Shown: positions 10,032-16,076 of the stretch, piece after piece
Layout of the letters: every line of letters begins with the position of its first letter
Position numbering within the stretch: position 1 is the first letter of the stretch
Virus record (IMG/VR): IMGVR_UViG_3300037204_000004
Location: 1 to 21,868 of that record
Strand: one strand, 5' to 3'
DNA: 21,868 nt
Source of the DNA: a virus
Made by a program: the position numbers and the translations under genes
Notes under the pieces: generated by a model
What the model was told of the DNA's origin: nothing
The model's input: the letters and a program-made list of their open reading frames with translations, nothing else
Databases searched by the model: none

Positions 10032-10776
10032 TCTCTATTGCGGCCTTGGCGGCTGGTCCGAAGGCTTGCTCGCCGAAGGCTTCGACGTGATTGGCTTCGA
10101 TATTGAACGGCACGTTTATGGCGATCACCGCTATCCGGGCCAGTTGGTCATCCAGGACGTGCGGACGCTTCACGGCTCGCAATTCAAGGGCGCCGCGCTG
10201 ATCGTCGCGTCGCCGCCCTGTCAGGACTACAGTTACCGGGCGATGCCCTGGAAACGCGCCAAGGCACTTCCGCCGCCCGACAATACCCTTTTCGAGACGT
10301 GCTTTCGCTTGCAGCGCGAGGCTTGCGAGGCGGCGGGGCACCATATCCCGCTGATCGTCGAGAACGTGCGCGGCGCTCAGAAATGGGTCGGGCGAGCTCG
10401 CTGGTCGTTCGGATCGTTCTACCTGTGGGGCGACGTGCCGGCGCTCATGCCCGTAGTGTTGCGGCGGGGTAAGTCCAGCGGAATGAATTGGAGCGACCAA
10501 TCGAAGCGCGGCCAGGATTTTACCCGCGTCGCTGGCGAGCAGGCTATCAAAAATGCGGGCGGCTCTTGGTTCAACATCGCCCACAACACGGCCAGCGGTA
10601 AGGGGCGCAACCCGGACGGCAAAGGCAAAGGCGGGACGTGGTTTCACGAATATGGCCCGGATCAGGGAAGCCGCAATTTCAGTTCCAAGAGTCCTAAGCG
10701 CAAGTTCTATAGCGCCATGATCGCCAAGATACCGCTCCCGCTCAGTCGTCATATCGCGGCAACCTTTCGGCCTTGA
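10012..10776 (+). CDS. DNA cytosine-C5-type methyltransferase, IS passenger gene
   Basis: 254 residues, ATG 10012 with a strong GGAGG at 10003-10007. Motif I is IDLYCGLGGWSEGL (residues 6-19), followed by GFDIE; motif IV is SPPCQDYS with the presumed catalytic Cys70; motif VI is VENVRG (Glu117). The C-terminal IPLPLSRHIAATF resembles the helix that closes the SAM site. The protein is short for the family, I see no clear QxRxR motif VIII, and the variable target-recognition region is small, so specificity cannot be guessed. No restriction endonuclease is adjacent, making it an orphan. IS1595-family elements are known to carry passenger genes. A role in modifying element or phage DNA against host restriction, or in modulating transposition, is inference. 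Confidence 0.82.
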   Translation: MRPLAIDLYCGLGGWSEGLLAEGFDVIGFDIERHVYGDHRYPGQLVIQDVRTLHGSQFKGAALIVASPPCQDYSYRAMPWKRAKALPPPDNTLFETCFRLQREACEAAGHHIPLIVENVRGAQKWVGRARWSFGSFYLWGDVPALMPVVLRRGKSSGMNWSDQSKRGQDFTRVAGEQAIKNAGGSWFNIAHNTASGKGRNPDGKGKGGTWFHEYGPDQGSRNFSSKSPKRKFYSAMIAKIPLPLSRHIAATFRP

Positions 10777-10781
10777 AATGG

Positions 10782-10808
10782 GGGAATGGACTCATGTATA
10801 TAATTCCC
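10782..10808 (-). repeat. right terminal inverted repeat of the IS
   Basis: Reverse complement begins GGGAATTATATAC like the left end. It lies 5 bases past the methyltransferase stop and abuts the distal fibre fragment. Confidence 0.88.
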
Positions 10809-10922
10809 TATTATAGCAACGGCGACGGAACGGTCATCCCAGTGGATATCGGTAAAATCGGACCACTGATGGGGGTCGCGCTCACGCAGAGCACGATACT
10901 GCTACAACGCGGCGCTGGATGA
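10809..10922 (+). pseudogene. 3' fragment of the IS-disrupted fibre gene
   Basis: Open frame of 37 codons with no start of its own, beginning exactly at the right end of the element. The translation starts YYSNGDGTVIPVDIGKIG and continues through GVALTQSTILLQ. It aligns with the C-terminal module of the fibre at 7106 (YYHNGDGTITL...GVALAGGQSLLM). It is most simply the tail of the gene whose first 20 codons remain at 8841. The roughly 500 residues expected between them, judging from the intact relative, are missing. Confidence 0.82.
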
Positions 10923-10929
10923 TGGCCGC

Positions 10930-11775
10930 GTGACGCCGAGCCCTAATCAGTCGACGGTCCAGGCCGCGCTCGTCAACTTCCTGACGGCAGTGCTCCCTGC
11001 CACCGGTAGCGACGGCAAGCCCGTGTCCGTGCTCACCGCCCAGCAGAACCGAGTCCCGGAGCCGCTCGGCACCGACTTCTGCCTGGTCACGCCAATCCGC
11101 TTCGAGCGCCTGGAGACGAACTATGACACGACCGCGGACGTGCGCTTCACCGGCAGCATCGTCGGCGGGATCATGGCCGTGTCCGCGGTGTCGATCGGAC
11201 CGATCGCCGTCGGCGCCCAGGTCTTCGGCTCGGGCGTCGCCGCCAACACCTTCGTCACCGCCGTCGGCAGCGCCGGCGGCACCTACAACATAGCGCCGGC
11301 GCAGAACGTGCCCGCCCAGCTGATGGCCGCCGGCCAGCTGGTGATCCAGCAGGCGGTGAAAGTGACTGTGCAATTGGACTTCCATTCTCAGAACGCGACC
11401 ACCGCCGGCGACATGGCGCAGACCGTCAGCACGCTGTTCCGCGACGAGTATGCGGTCGACCAATTCGCCAACCAGCCGCCGCCGAACAACGGCGTGGTCC
11501 CGCTCTACGCGGAGGACCCGGCGCAGCGCCCGTTCATCAACGAATCACAGCAATATGAATGGCGATGGACGATAGACGTATACGTCCAGATCAACCAGAT
11601 CGTCACGGTGCCGCAGCAGTACGCGGACGCGATCACCGTGGTGCTCAAGGACGTGGACGAGGTCTTCCCGCCCCCGCCTCCGCCCCCACCACAAAACGGC
11701 TACATCACCGAGGACGTTTTCGTCTACTACGTGAGCGAGGACGGCTCAGTGTACTACATTCAGGAGACGGCCTGA
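10930..11775 (+). CDS. phage neck / tail terminator protein (LIC_12616-like) with inserted module
   Basis: 281 residues from GTG 10930; ATGs at 10919 and 10922 lead to a stop after a few codons, so GTG is the only sensible start. Residues 1-72 and 133-240 form the family core: STVQAALVNFLTAVLP, then VKVTVQLDFHSQNATTAGDM, a TLFRDEYAVD helix, VPLYAEDPAQRPFINESQQY, and the final strand of the WRWTIDVYVQIN type. These proteins cap the tail and join it to the head in contractile phages. Residues 73-132 are the beta-rich module (FTGSIVGGIMAV onward) also present at 2744 and in the sheath; it splits the core. The C-terminus is eight prolines, then a hairpin-like tail (VYYVSEDGSVYYIQE). It sits directly upstream of the sheath gene, the usual order. 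Confidence 0.78.
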   Translation: MTPSPNQSTVQAALVNFLTAVLPATGSDGKPVSVLTAQQNRVPEPLGTDFCLVTPIRFERLETNYDTTADVRFTGSIVGGIMAVSAVSIGPIAVGAQVFGSGVAANTFVTAVGSAGGTYNIAPAQNVPAQLMAAGQLVIQQAVKVTVQLDFHSQNATTAGDMAQTVSTLFRDEYAVDQFANQPPPNNGVVPLYAEDPAQRPFINESQQYEWRWTIDVYVQINQIVTVPQQYADAITVVLKDVDEVFPPPPPPPPQNGYITEDVFVYYVSEDGSVYYIQETA

Positions 11776-11862
11776 CGCTCCGCCTGTGTGTCAGCGCAGC
11801 ACTATGACCGCGCCTGCGCATGAGGCAATTTTGCCGGCGCGCGCTGCACGGCAGGGAGCCTC

Positions 11863-13626
11863 ATGGCCACGATCCCAGCAAGTCTTTTCAATGAGGTGAC
11901 GCCGAGCGTCATCGCCGCCGGCGGCAACGAACTCTCCATCACCGGGCTGGTGCTGTCGACGAGCTACCGCGTGCCGATCGGCAGCGTGCTGTCCTTCCCT
12001 TCCGCGGCAGCGGTCTCCAGCTACTTCGGCCCGGCCTCGAAGGAGGCGGCGGTCGCCGGCGGTGGCACCGGCCTTGGCGGTGGCTACTTCGCTGGATTCA
12101 CGAACGCCGACGCGCTGCCAGGTGCGCTGCTGTTCGCGCAGTACCCGCTGGCCGCGGTGTCGGCGTGGCTCCAAGGCGGCGACATCTCGGCGCTGCCGCT
12201 CTCGACCATGCAGAGCTACAGCGGCCAGCTGAGTGTCGTCATCGATGGCGTGGCGCACGCTGCGAGCATCAACCTCTCGGCCGCGGTCTCGTTCTCGAGC
12301 GCGGCACAGATCATCCAGAACTCGCTCGGTATCACCGGCGTCCAGACGGCCGCGTTCACTGGCAGCATCGCCGGCGGCACGCTGACGGTCACGGGCGTGA
12401 CCTCGGGTACCATCGGCGTCGGGAATGCCGTCAACGGCACCGGGGTCTCGGTCGGCACCTACGTCACCGGCCAGATCAGCGGCGCGACCGGCGGCACCGG
12501 CGCCTACAGCGTGACCGTGAACCAGACGGCGCTGAGCGCGCCGATGACCGCGGCCAACGCCGCCGTGCAGTACGACCCGATAAGTGGGTCCTTCTTCATC
12601 TTCTCGGGCACCACCGGCGCGAGCTCGACGATCGCGTACGCGACCGGTCCCATGGCCGCGAACCTGCTGCTGACGCAGGGCCTGGGCGCGGTGACTTCGC
12701 AGGGCGCGGCCGCGGCGACGCCGAACACCTTTATGCAGGGCATCGTCGCCGTGACCACGAACTGGGTCTGCTACATGACCGCGTTCGACCCGGACGGCGG
12801 CAACGGCAACACGCAAAAGCAGGCGTTCGCCGCCTGGAAGAATTCGGTCCCCAACCGCTACATGTACGTCTGCTGGGACACCGACATCACGCCGACGGAG
12901 TCGGTGCCGGCGCAGTCGTCCTTGGGCTTCATCCTTGCGAACAATTCGGACTCGGGCACGTTCCTGGTCTACGAGCCGACCGACCTCAACTACGCGGCCT
13001 TCGTCATGGGGCTCGCGGCCTCCATCGACTTCTCGGAGACGAACGGCCACACCACATTTGCGTACAAGGGCCAGGCCGGACTCGTGCCGAGCGTGGTCAA
13101 TGCGACCGCGGCCGTGAACCTCGGCGGCAACCCGCAGATCTCCGGCAGCTTTGGCAACGGCTACAACTACTACGGGGCCGTGGCCGACGCGACGCAGTCC
13201 TTTCAGTGGCTGCAGCGCGGCACCGTCACCGGTCCCTACACCTGGTCCGACACCTACATCGAGCAAATCTGGCTCAACGCGAACTTCCAGAATGCGATCG
13301 ACAACCTGCAGAACAGCGCGAAGTCGATCCCCTACAACACCTCGGGCTCGGCGCTGATCGAGGCGGCACTGGCCGCGCCGATCCAGGCCGGTCTCAACTT
13401 CGGCGCCTTCGGCCCCGGGGTGCTGTCCCCGACCCAGATCCAACAGGTCAACTCGCAGGCCGGTGCTAGCATCGCCGGCACGTTGCAAAGCCAGGGCTAC
13501 TACCTCCAGATCAAGCCCGCTGCCGCCGCGACCCGCAACGCGCGCACGAGCCCGCCTTGTACATTTTGGTATGTCGTGGAGGGTTCGGTGCAGAGCTTGA
13601 ATTTGGCTTCGATCGCGCTGCTGTAG
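11863..13626 (+). CDS. contractile tail sheath protein (DUF3383 family)
   Basis: 587 residues; ATG 11863 with GGGAG upstream. The N-terminus (ASLFNEVTPSVIAAGGNELS), the middle (VTTNWVCYMTAFDPDGGNGN, KNSVPNRYMYVCWDTD) and the C-terminal NARTSPPCTFWYV...SLNLASIALL match the DUF3383 family, the sheath of a major group of myophages. It polymerises around the tube and contracts to drive injection. Residues 165-228 are the beta module (FTGSIAGGTLTVTGVTSGTI to GTGAYSVTVNQTALS) shared with two neck proteins, probably exposed on the outside of the sheath. The last 70 bases drop from about 72% to 52% GC next to the homing endonuclease gene, so this end has probably been replaced. The reading frame is intact. 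Confidence 0.88.
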   Translation: MATIPASLFNEVTPSVIAAGGNELSITGLVLSTSYRVPIGSVLSFPSAAAVSSYFGPASKEAAVAGGGTGLGGGYFAGFTNADALPGALLFAQYPLAAVSAWLQGGDISALPLSTMQSYSGQLSVVIDGVAHAASINLSAAVSFSSAAQIIQNSLGITGVQTAAFTGSIAGGTLTVTGVTSGTIGVGNAVNGTGVSVGTYVTGQISGATGGTGAYSVTVNQTALSAPMTAANAAVQYDPISGSFFIFSGTTGASSTIAYATGPMAANLLLTQGLGAVTSQGAAAATPNTFMQGIVAVTTNWVCYMTAFDPDGGNGNTQKQAFAAWKNSVPNRYMYVCWDTDITPTESVPAQSSLGFILANNSDSGTFLVYEPTDLNYAAFVMGLAASIDFSETNGHTTFAYKGQAGLVPSVVNATAAVNLGGNPQISGSFGNGYNYYGAVADATQSFQWLQRGTVTGPYTWSDTYIEQIWLNANFQNAIDNLQNSAKSIPYNTSGSALIEAALAAPIQAGLNFGAFGPGVLSPTQIQQVNSQAGASIAGTLQSQGYYLQIKPAAAATRNARTSPPCTFWYVVEGSVQSLNLASIALL

Positions 13627-13637
13627 TAAAATGGCCC

Positions 13638-14405
13638 ATGCTTAGAAAATGCCCAGATTGCACAATTGAGAAAGCAGCGACGGAATTCGGACGCGCCTCT
13701 CCGCGCTGTCGCTCGTGCGCATTGATACGCAAAAATCAGCAACAGCGTGAGGCAAACCTACGATGGCTGGCGCGGAATCCTGATTATCCGACGCGACGCA
13801 ACAAGCGTTATTATGCGGAAAATCGCGAGCAAGAAAAAACGCGTCGTCGAACTTACTATGAAGAGAATAAAGAACGCGTCGCGAGGGCGAGCAAAGAAGC
13901 GAGAAACACCGATGAATATCGCGCATGGAAACGCGAGCATCGTCGCAAAAATCGCGAACAGCGCCTGCAACAGGACCGGGAGCGCCGAGCTCGGGACATT
14001 GAACGAGTGCGAGAGCGCGATCGTCTCTACTACGCCAAAAATCCGTCAGTCCGCGAGCGAAGCGTCCGGTGGATGAAAGAGCATCCAGAATACAATCGCT
14101 TCCGCCGTTCGATGAGGCGTGCCGCCGAAAAGCAGGCGACGCCGATATGGGCGGATATGGACGCGATGCTCGCGTTTTACACTGAGGCAGTGCGCCTGAC
14201 GCACCAGACTGGCATTCCGCACGAAGTGGATCACATCTATCCGCTGAAGTCGGACATCATGTGTGGGCTGCACTGTCACACGAACTTGCAGGTCGTTCCT
14301 AAAATCTACAACCGCAAGAAAAAGAACCGCCTGCACATGCACGATGGCGAAGTGCGTTGCTGCGCGTGGCCTTCGATCGCGGTGGCGATGGAAATGAGGG
14401 TTTAG
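13638..14405 (+). CDS. free-standing HNH homing endonuclease
   Basis: 255 residues from ATG 13638; the longer in-frame start at 13557 overlaps the sheath end and was rejected. The N-terminus has a zinc ribbon (C5-x2-C8, C24-x2-C27). Residues 30-165 are Arg/Glu-rich helix with repeated YYxxN[RKP] steps (RYYAENRE, TYYEENKE, LYYAKNPS), likely a DNA-tracking arm. The HNH site is at the C-terminus: EVDHIYPLK (D198, H199), GLHCHTNLQVV and KIYNRKKKN. It would nick or cut a site in related phages lacking it and be copied in by repair. It is markedly AT-richer (one 60-base line about 43% GC) than the sheath and tube genes. It sits precisely between them without breaking either, 11 bases after the sheath stop. 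Confidence 0.86.
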   Translation: MLRKCPDCTIEKAATEFGRASPRCRSCALIRKNQQQREANLRWLARNPDYPTRRNKRYYAENREQEKTRRRTYYEENKERVARASKEARNTDEYRAWKREHRRKNREQRLQQDRERRARDIERVRERDRLYYAKNPSVRERSVRWMKEHPEYNRFRRSMRRAAEKQATPIWADMDAMLAFYTEAVRLTHQTGIPHEVDHIYPLKSDIMCGLHCHTNLQVVPKIYNRKKKNRLHMHDGEVRCCAWPSIAVAMEMRV

Positions 14406-14407
14406 CG

Positions 14408-14839
14408 ATGGGCGATATAACGAGTGCCAATTCTGTCGTGGTCGTGTCTATCCCAAATTTATTCCCCGTGCCGCAGCAGCTGCAGGGATTCGCCGCCGAC
14501 GACGTGTTCGACATCCCGGCGATCCAGTCGGTCGAGACCTTGATGGGCGTCGACGGCGTACTCTCGGCCGGCTTCGTGTTCAAGGAGCTGCCGATGGAGG
14601 TGACGCTGCAGGCTGACAGCGCGCTCAACGCGTTCTTCGACCAGTGGTGGACCCAGATGCAGGCCACGCTCTCGACGCTGGCGTCGTCCGGGATCATCCG
14701 GCTGCCGTCGATCTCAACCAAGTTCACGCTATCGAACGGCTACCTGACGTCGTACAAGCCGGCGCCGGCCGCAAAGAAGCTGCTGCAGCCCCGACGGTAC
14801 CAGATCACCTGGAACACGATCGCCCCGGCCCCGGCGTAA
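14408..14839 (+). CDS. tail tube protein (DUF3277-like)
   Basis: 143 residues; ATG 14408, 2 bases after the endonuclease stop, with GAGGG upstream. VFDIPAIQSVETLMGVDGVL, then FVFKELPMEVTLQADSALNAFF and ISTKFTLSNGYLTSYKP, fit the tube (inner tail) protein that follows the sheath in DUF3383 phages. It forms stacked hexameric rings through which DNA passes. The first 55-60 bases are AT-rich (about 45% GC) and then switch abruptly to about 68%, a sign that the 5' end came in with the endonuclease. An alternative in-frame start at 14357 lies within the endonuclease and was rejected. Confidence 0.8.
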   Translation: MGDITSANSVVVVSIPNLFPVPQQLQGFAADDVFDIPAIQSVETLMGVDGVLSAGFVFKELPMEVTLQADSALNAFFDQWWTQMQATLSTLASSGIIRLPSISTKFTLSNGYLTSYKPAPAAKKLLQPRRYQITWNTIAPAPA

Positions 14840-14850
14840 AAGGGTTCCAC

Positions 14851-15081
14851 ATGGACGTGAGCATTCTCGAAAAGACGCCGTGTCCTCGATGCGGCGATGG
14901 CCACAATTTGTGGGCATGCTCTTACGTGAAAGCGATCGAAATGGACGCGGCCGACACGGGCCTGCGCGTCGAGTTCGTGAGCCTGGCCGATTTCACCAAG
15001 GTGCAAAAAGAGGATGGTGCGACGCCATCCCCTCAGGGTATTGATTACCCGAAGCTGAGGGCGGTGAAGGATGACGGATAG
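14851..15081 (+). CDS. small zinc-knuckle-like protein, function unknown
   Basis: 76 residues, ATG 14851. The N-terminus has C11-x2-C14-x3-H18-x4-C23 (CPRCGDGHNLWACSYV), close to a CCHC zinc knuckle but one residue shorter between the second Cys and His. The rest (LRVEFVSLADF, TKVQKEDG) is mixed alpha/beta with an acidic end. It lies between the tube gene and the tail assembly chaperone and overlaps the chaperone start by 11 bases, so it is probably translated with it. A role in tail assembly or RNA binding is possible but unproven. An in-frame start at 14644 was rejected because it runs inside the tube gene. Confidence 0.68.
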   Translation: MDVSILEKTPCPRCGDGHNLWACSYVKAIEMDAADTGLRVEFVSLADFTKVQKEDGATPSPQGIDYPKLRAVKDDG

Positions 15082-15628
15082 ACCAATCCCGGAGCCAAAG
15101 CGCGCGGTCGTAACCGTCCCCGAGTCCTGGGGTGGCCGCGACGCCGGCAGCGTGTTCGAGATCACAGAGATGAACGTCTACAAGGCCGAGAAGTGGGCGG
15201 TCGCGATGACGTTCGCGCTCAAGGGCACGTCGGCGCAAATTCCGGAGATCGATTACCCACTCGGCGCGGTCGGGGTGATGGTCCGCGGCGTCAACGCGTT
15301 CTTGGCGGCCGACGTCGACGTCGATGTGGTCTGGCCGCTGTGGGAGCAGCTGCTGACGTGCGTGAGGATCATCCGCAACCCGGAGCCGGACAAGACGACC
15401 GGGCGCCCGGTGGCCCACGAGCTCCTGCCGAACGACATCTGGGAAGTGAAGACCCTGCTGTGGCTGAGGCAGGAGGTCCTCAGCCTTCACGTGGGTTTTT
15501 CCATCCTGGACGCCTTGTCCGTGTGGATCTCGGCGATACTTCGGCACCCGGCATCAAAGAGTATCCCAACGTCCCCGCCCTCATCGGTTACGTCGTCTCC
15601 AGCGGACGAGCAACCCTCGCCGAGCTGA
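15071..15628 (+). CDS. tail assembly chaperone, short form
   Basis: 185 residues from ATG 15071, overlapping the previous gene. It begins EPKRAVVTVPESWGGRDAGS and contains a hydrophobic helical core (WAVAMTFALKG, GVMVRGVNAFLAA, VVWPLWEQLLTCVRII). Its position between tube and tape measure is that of the chaperone pair (lambda gpG/gpGT) in tailed phages. The last 42 residues after the slippery site are Ser/Pro-rich (SKSIPTSPPSS) and look like read-out of a non-selected frame, as expected of the terminated product. The short form would act as the abundant partner coating the tape measure. A -1 shift at 15493-15499 gives the longer form. Confidence 0.8.
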   Translation: MTDRPIPEPKRAVVTVPESWGGRDAGSVFEITEMNVYKAEKWAVAMTFALKGTSAQIPEIDYPLGAVGVMVRGVNAFLAADVDVDVVWPLWEQLLTCVRIIRNPEPDKTTGRPVAHELLPNDIWEVKTLLWLRQEVLSLHVGFSILDALSVWISAILRHPASKSIPTSPPSSVTSSPADEQPSPS

Positions 15629-15732
15629 AGTCGGTCTACGGGCTCGAGGACCTGTGGGACCTGATCGAGGTGGTGATGATCGACGCGCACAACGCGCGGG
15701 CCGTCGCCAAGCATGAGGCGAAAGACAAGTGA
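15071..15732 (+). CDS. tail assembly chaperone, -1 frameshift fusion form
   Basis: Residues 1-143 are as in the short form, up to GGT-TTT. A -1 slip then continues as TTC CAT CCT (FHPGRLVRVDLG) into a 77-codon extension ending at 15732, 220 residues in total. The extension (GIKEYPNVPALIGYV, ATLAELKSVYGLEDLWDLIE) is a compact helical domain without a start or ribosome site of its own, which is the arrangement of gpT-type extensions that contact the tube protein. Family knowledge: in many tailed phages the ratio of short to fused form controls tail assembly. The stop overlaps the next gene's GTG. Confidence 0.85.
15462..15499 (+). promoter_or_regulatory. programmed -1 frameshift signal: hairpin plus G_GGT_TTT
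   Basis: The heptamer GGGTTTT at 15493-15499 is read G_GGT_TTT in the chaperone frame, a canonical XXXYYYZ slippery sequence; both tRNAs can re-pair after a one-base slip. Seven bases upstream ends a perfect 8-bp inverted repeat, GGCTGAGG (15462-15469) and CCTCAGCC (15478-15485), with loop CAGGAGGT containing the Shine-Dalgarno-like AGGAGG (15471-15476). The spacing from AGGAGG to the site is longer than the usual stimulatory distance, so its effect is uncertain. I see no convincing downstream hairpin. Confidence 0.8.
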
Positions 15733-16076
15733 GGCTGACAGAGCTCGAGCCGCAGTTTCTGCGCTACGACAAAAGGGAAGACGGAATCTTCTACTGCCCC
15801 GTCGAGCGCATCGAGGACGCGCAGGGGATCGAGTTTTTATGTCCGAAGTGCTTCGCGGCGAACAACGGCAACGTCGGCACCCATGCCGTGATTTGTTGGT
15901 CGCGCTCGCGCGGCGTTCCCGATGATGCCAAGCCCGGTCCCGGGCGTTGGTCGCTGCACGGGACCGACTATACCAATCTGACGCTGAATGCTGACCCGCC
16001 CGGCACCGCGCGATCGGTCGCGCTGAGCGGCGGTTGCGCGTGGCATGGGCACCTCACAAACGGCGAGGTGACGTGA
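15729..16076 (+). CDS. DUF6527-like zinc-binding protein
   Basis: 115 residues from GTG 15729, overlapping the chaperone fusion stop; its own stop overlaps the tape measure start. Conserved-looking features are LEPQFLRYDKRED at the start, GIEFLCPKCF (C38, C41), HAVICW (H52, C56), a WSLHGTDYTNLTLNAD segment and GGCAWHGHLTNGEV at the end (C103, H106). Together they suggest one zinc-stabilised beta-rich domain. I recognise the pattern from phage proteins of the DUF6527 type and from their place beside the tape measure; no function is established to my knowledge. A tail-assembly accessory role is inferred only from position. Confidence 0.68.
   Translation: MRLTELEPQFLRYDKREDGIFYCPVERIEDAQGIEFLCPKCFAANNGNVGTHAVICWSRSRGVPDDAKPGPGRWSLHGTDYTNLTLNADPPGTARSVALSGGCAWHGHLTNGEVT

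Larger units (their letters stand above)
8901..10808 (+). mobile_element. IS1595-family insertion element with DNA methyltransferase passenger
   Basis: 1908 bases bounded by 27-base imperfect inverted repeats (8901-8927 and 10782-10808, 23 of 27 matching, both beginning GGGAATTATATAC read inward). It carries a complete ISXO2-like transposase, a 45-residue basic ORF and a cytosine methyltransferase, all on one strand. IS1595-family elements usually make an 8-bp target duplication; the flanks here (TTTTCAAT on the left, TATTATAG on the right) do not match. The element therefore did not simply insert, or its flank has since been deleted. The genes look intact, so it may still be mobile. Confidence 0.9.

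Noticed and set aside
8896-10752. 618-codon open frame on the minus strand across the insertion element
   Set aside because: It is antisense to a transposase and methyltransferase with clear catalytic motifs. Its translation is rich in Arg, Ala, Asp and Val with no recognisable domain. Long antisense frames are expected in GC-rich genes with strong third-position bias.
8893-10816. Target site duplication for the insertion element
   Set aside because: Compared TTTTCAAT (8893-8900) with TATTATAG (10809-10816); they do not match, and sliding the ends by one or two bases does not help.
11776-11862. Possible small ORF at 11804 or terminator between neck and sheath genes
   Set aside because: The frame reads 31 codons into the sheath gene without a ribosome site, and I see no stem followed by a T run.
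12165-13469. 434-codon plus-strand frame inside the sheath gene
   Set aside because: Out-of-frame read of the sheath gene; Arg/His/Gly-rich, no ribosome site, no domain.
11791-13488. 565-codon open frame on the minus strand opposite the sheath gene
   Set aside because: It has the same low-complexity Arg/Gly/Val/His make-up, no motif, and lies fully antisense to a recognised sheath gene.
15500-15560. Downstream stimulatory hairpin for the -1 frameshift
   Set aside because: Only a 4-bp GGAC/GTCC stem near 15507-15519 was found by eye, too weak to claim without a folding calculation.
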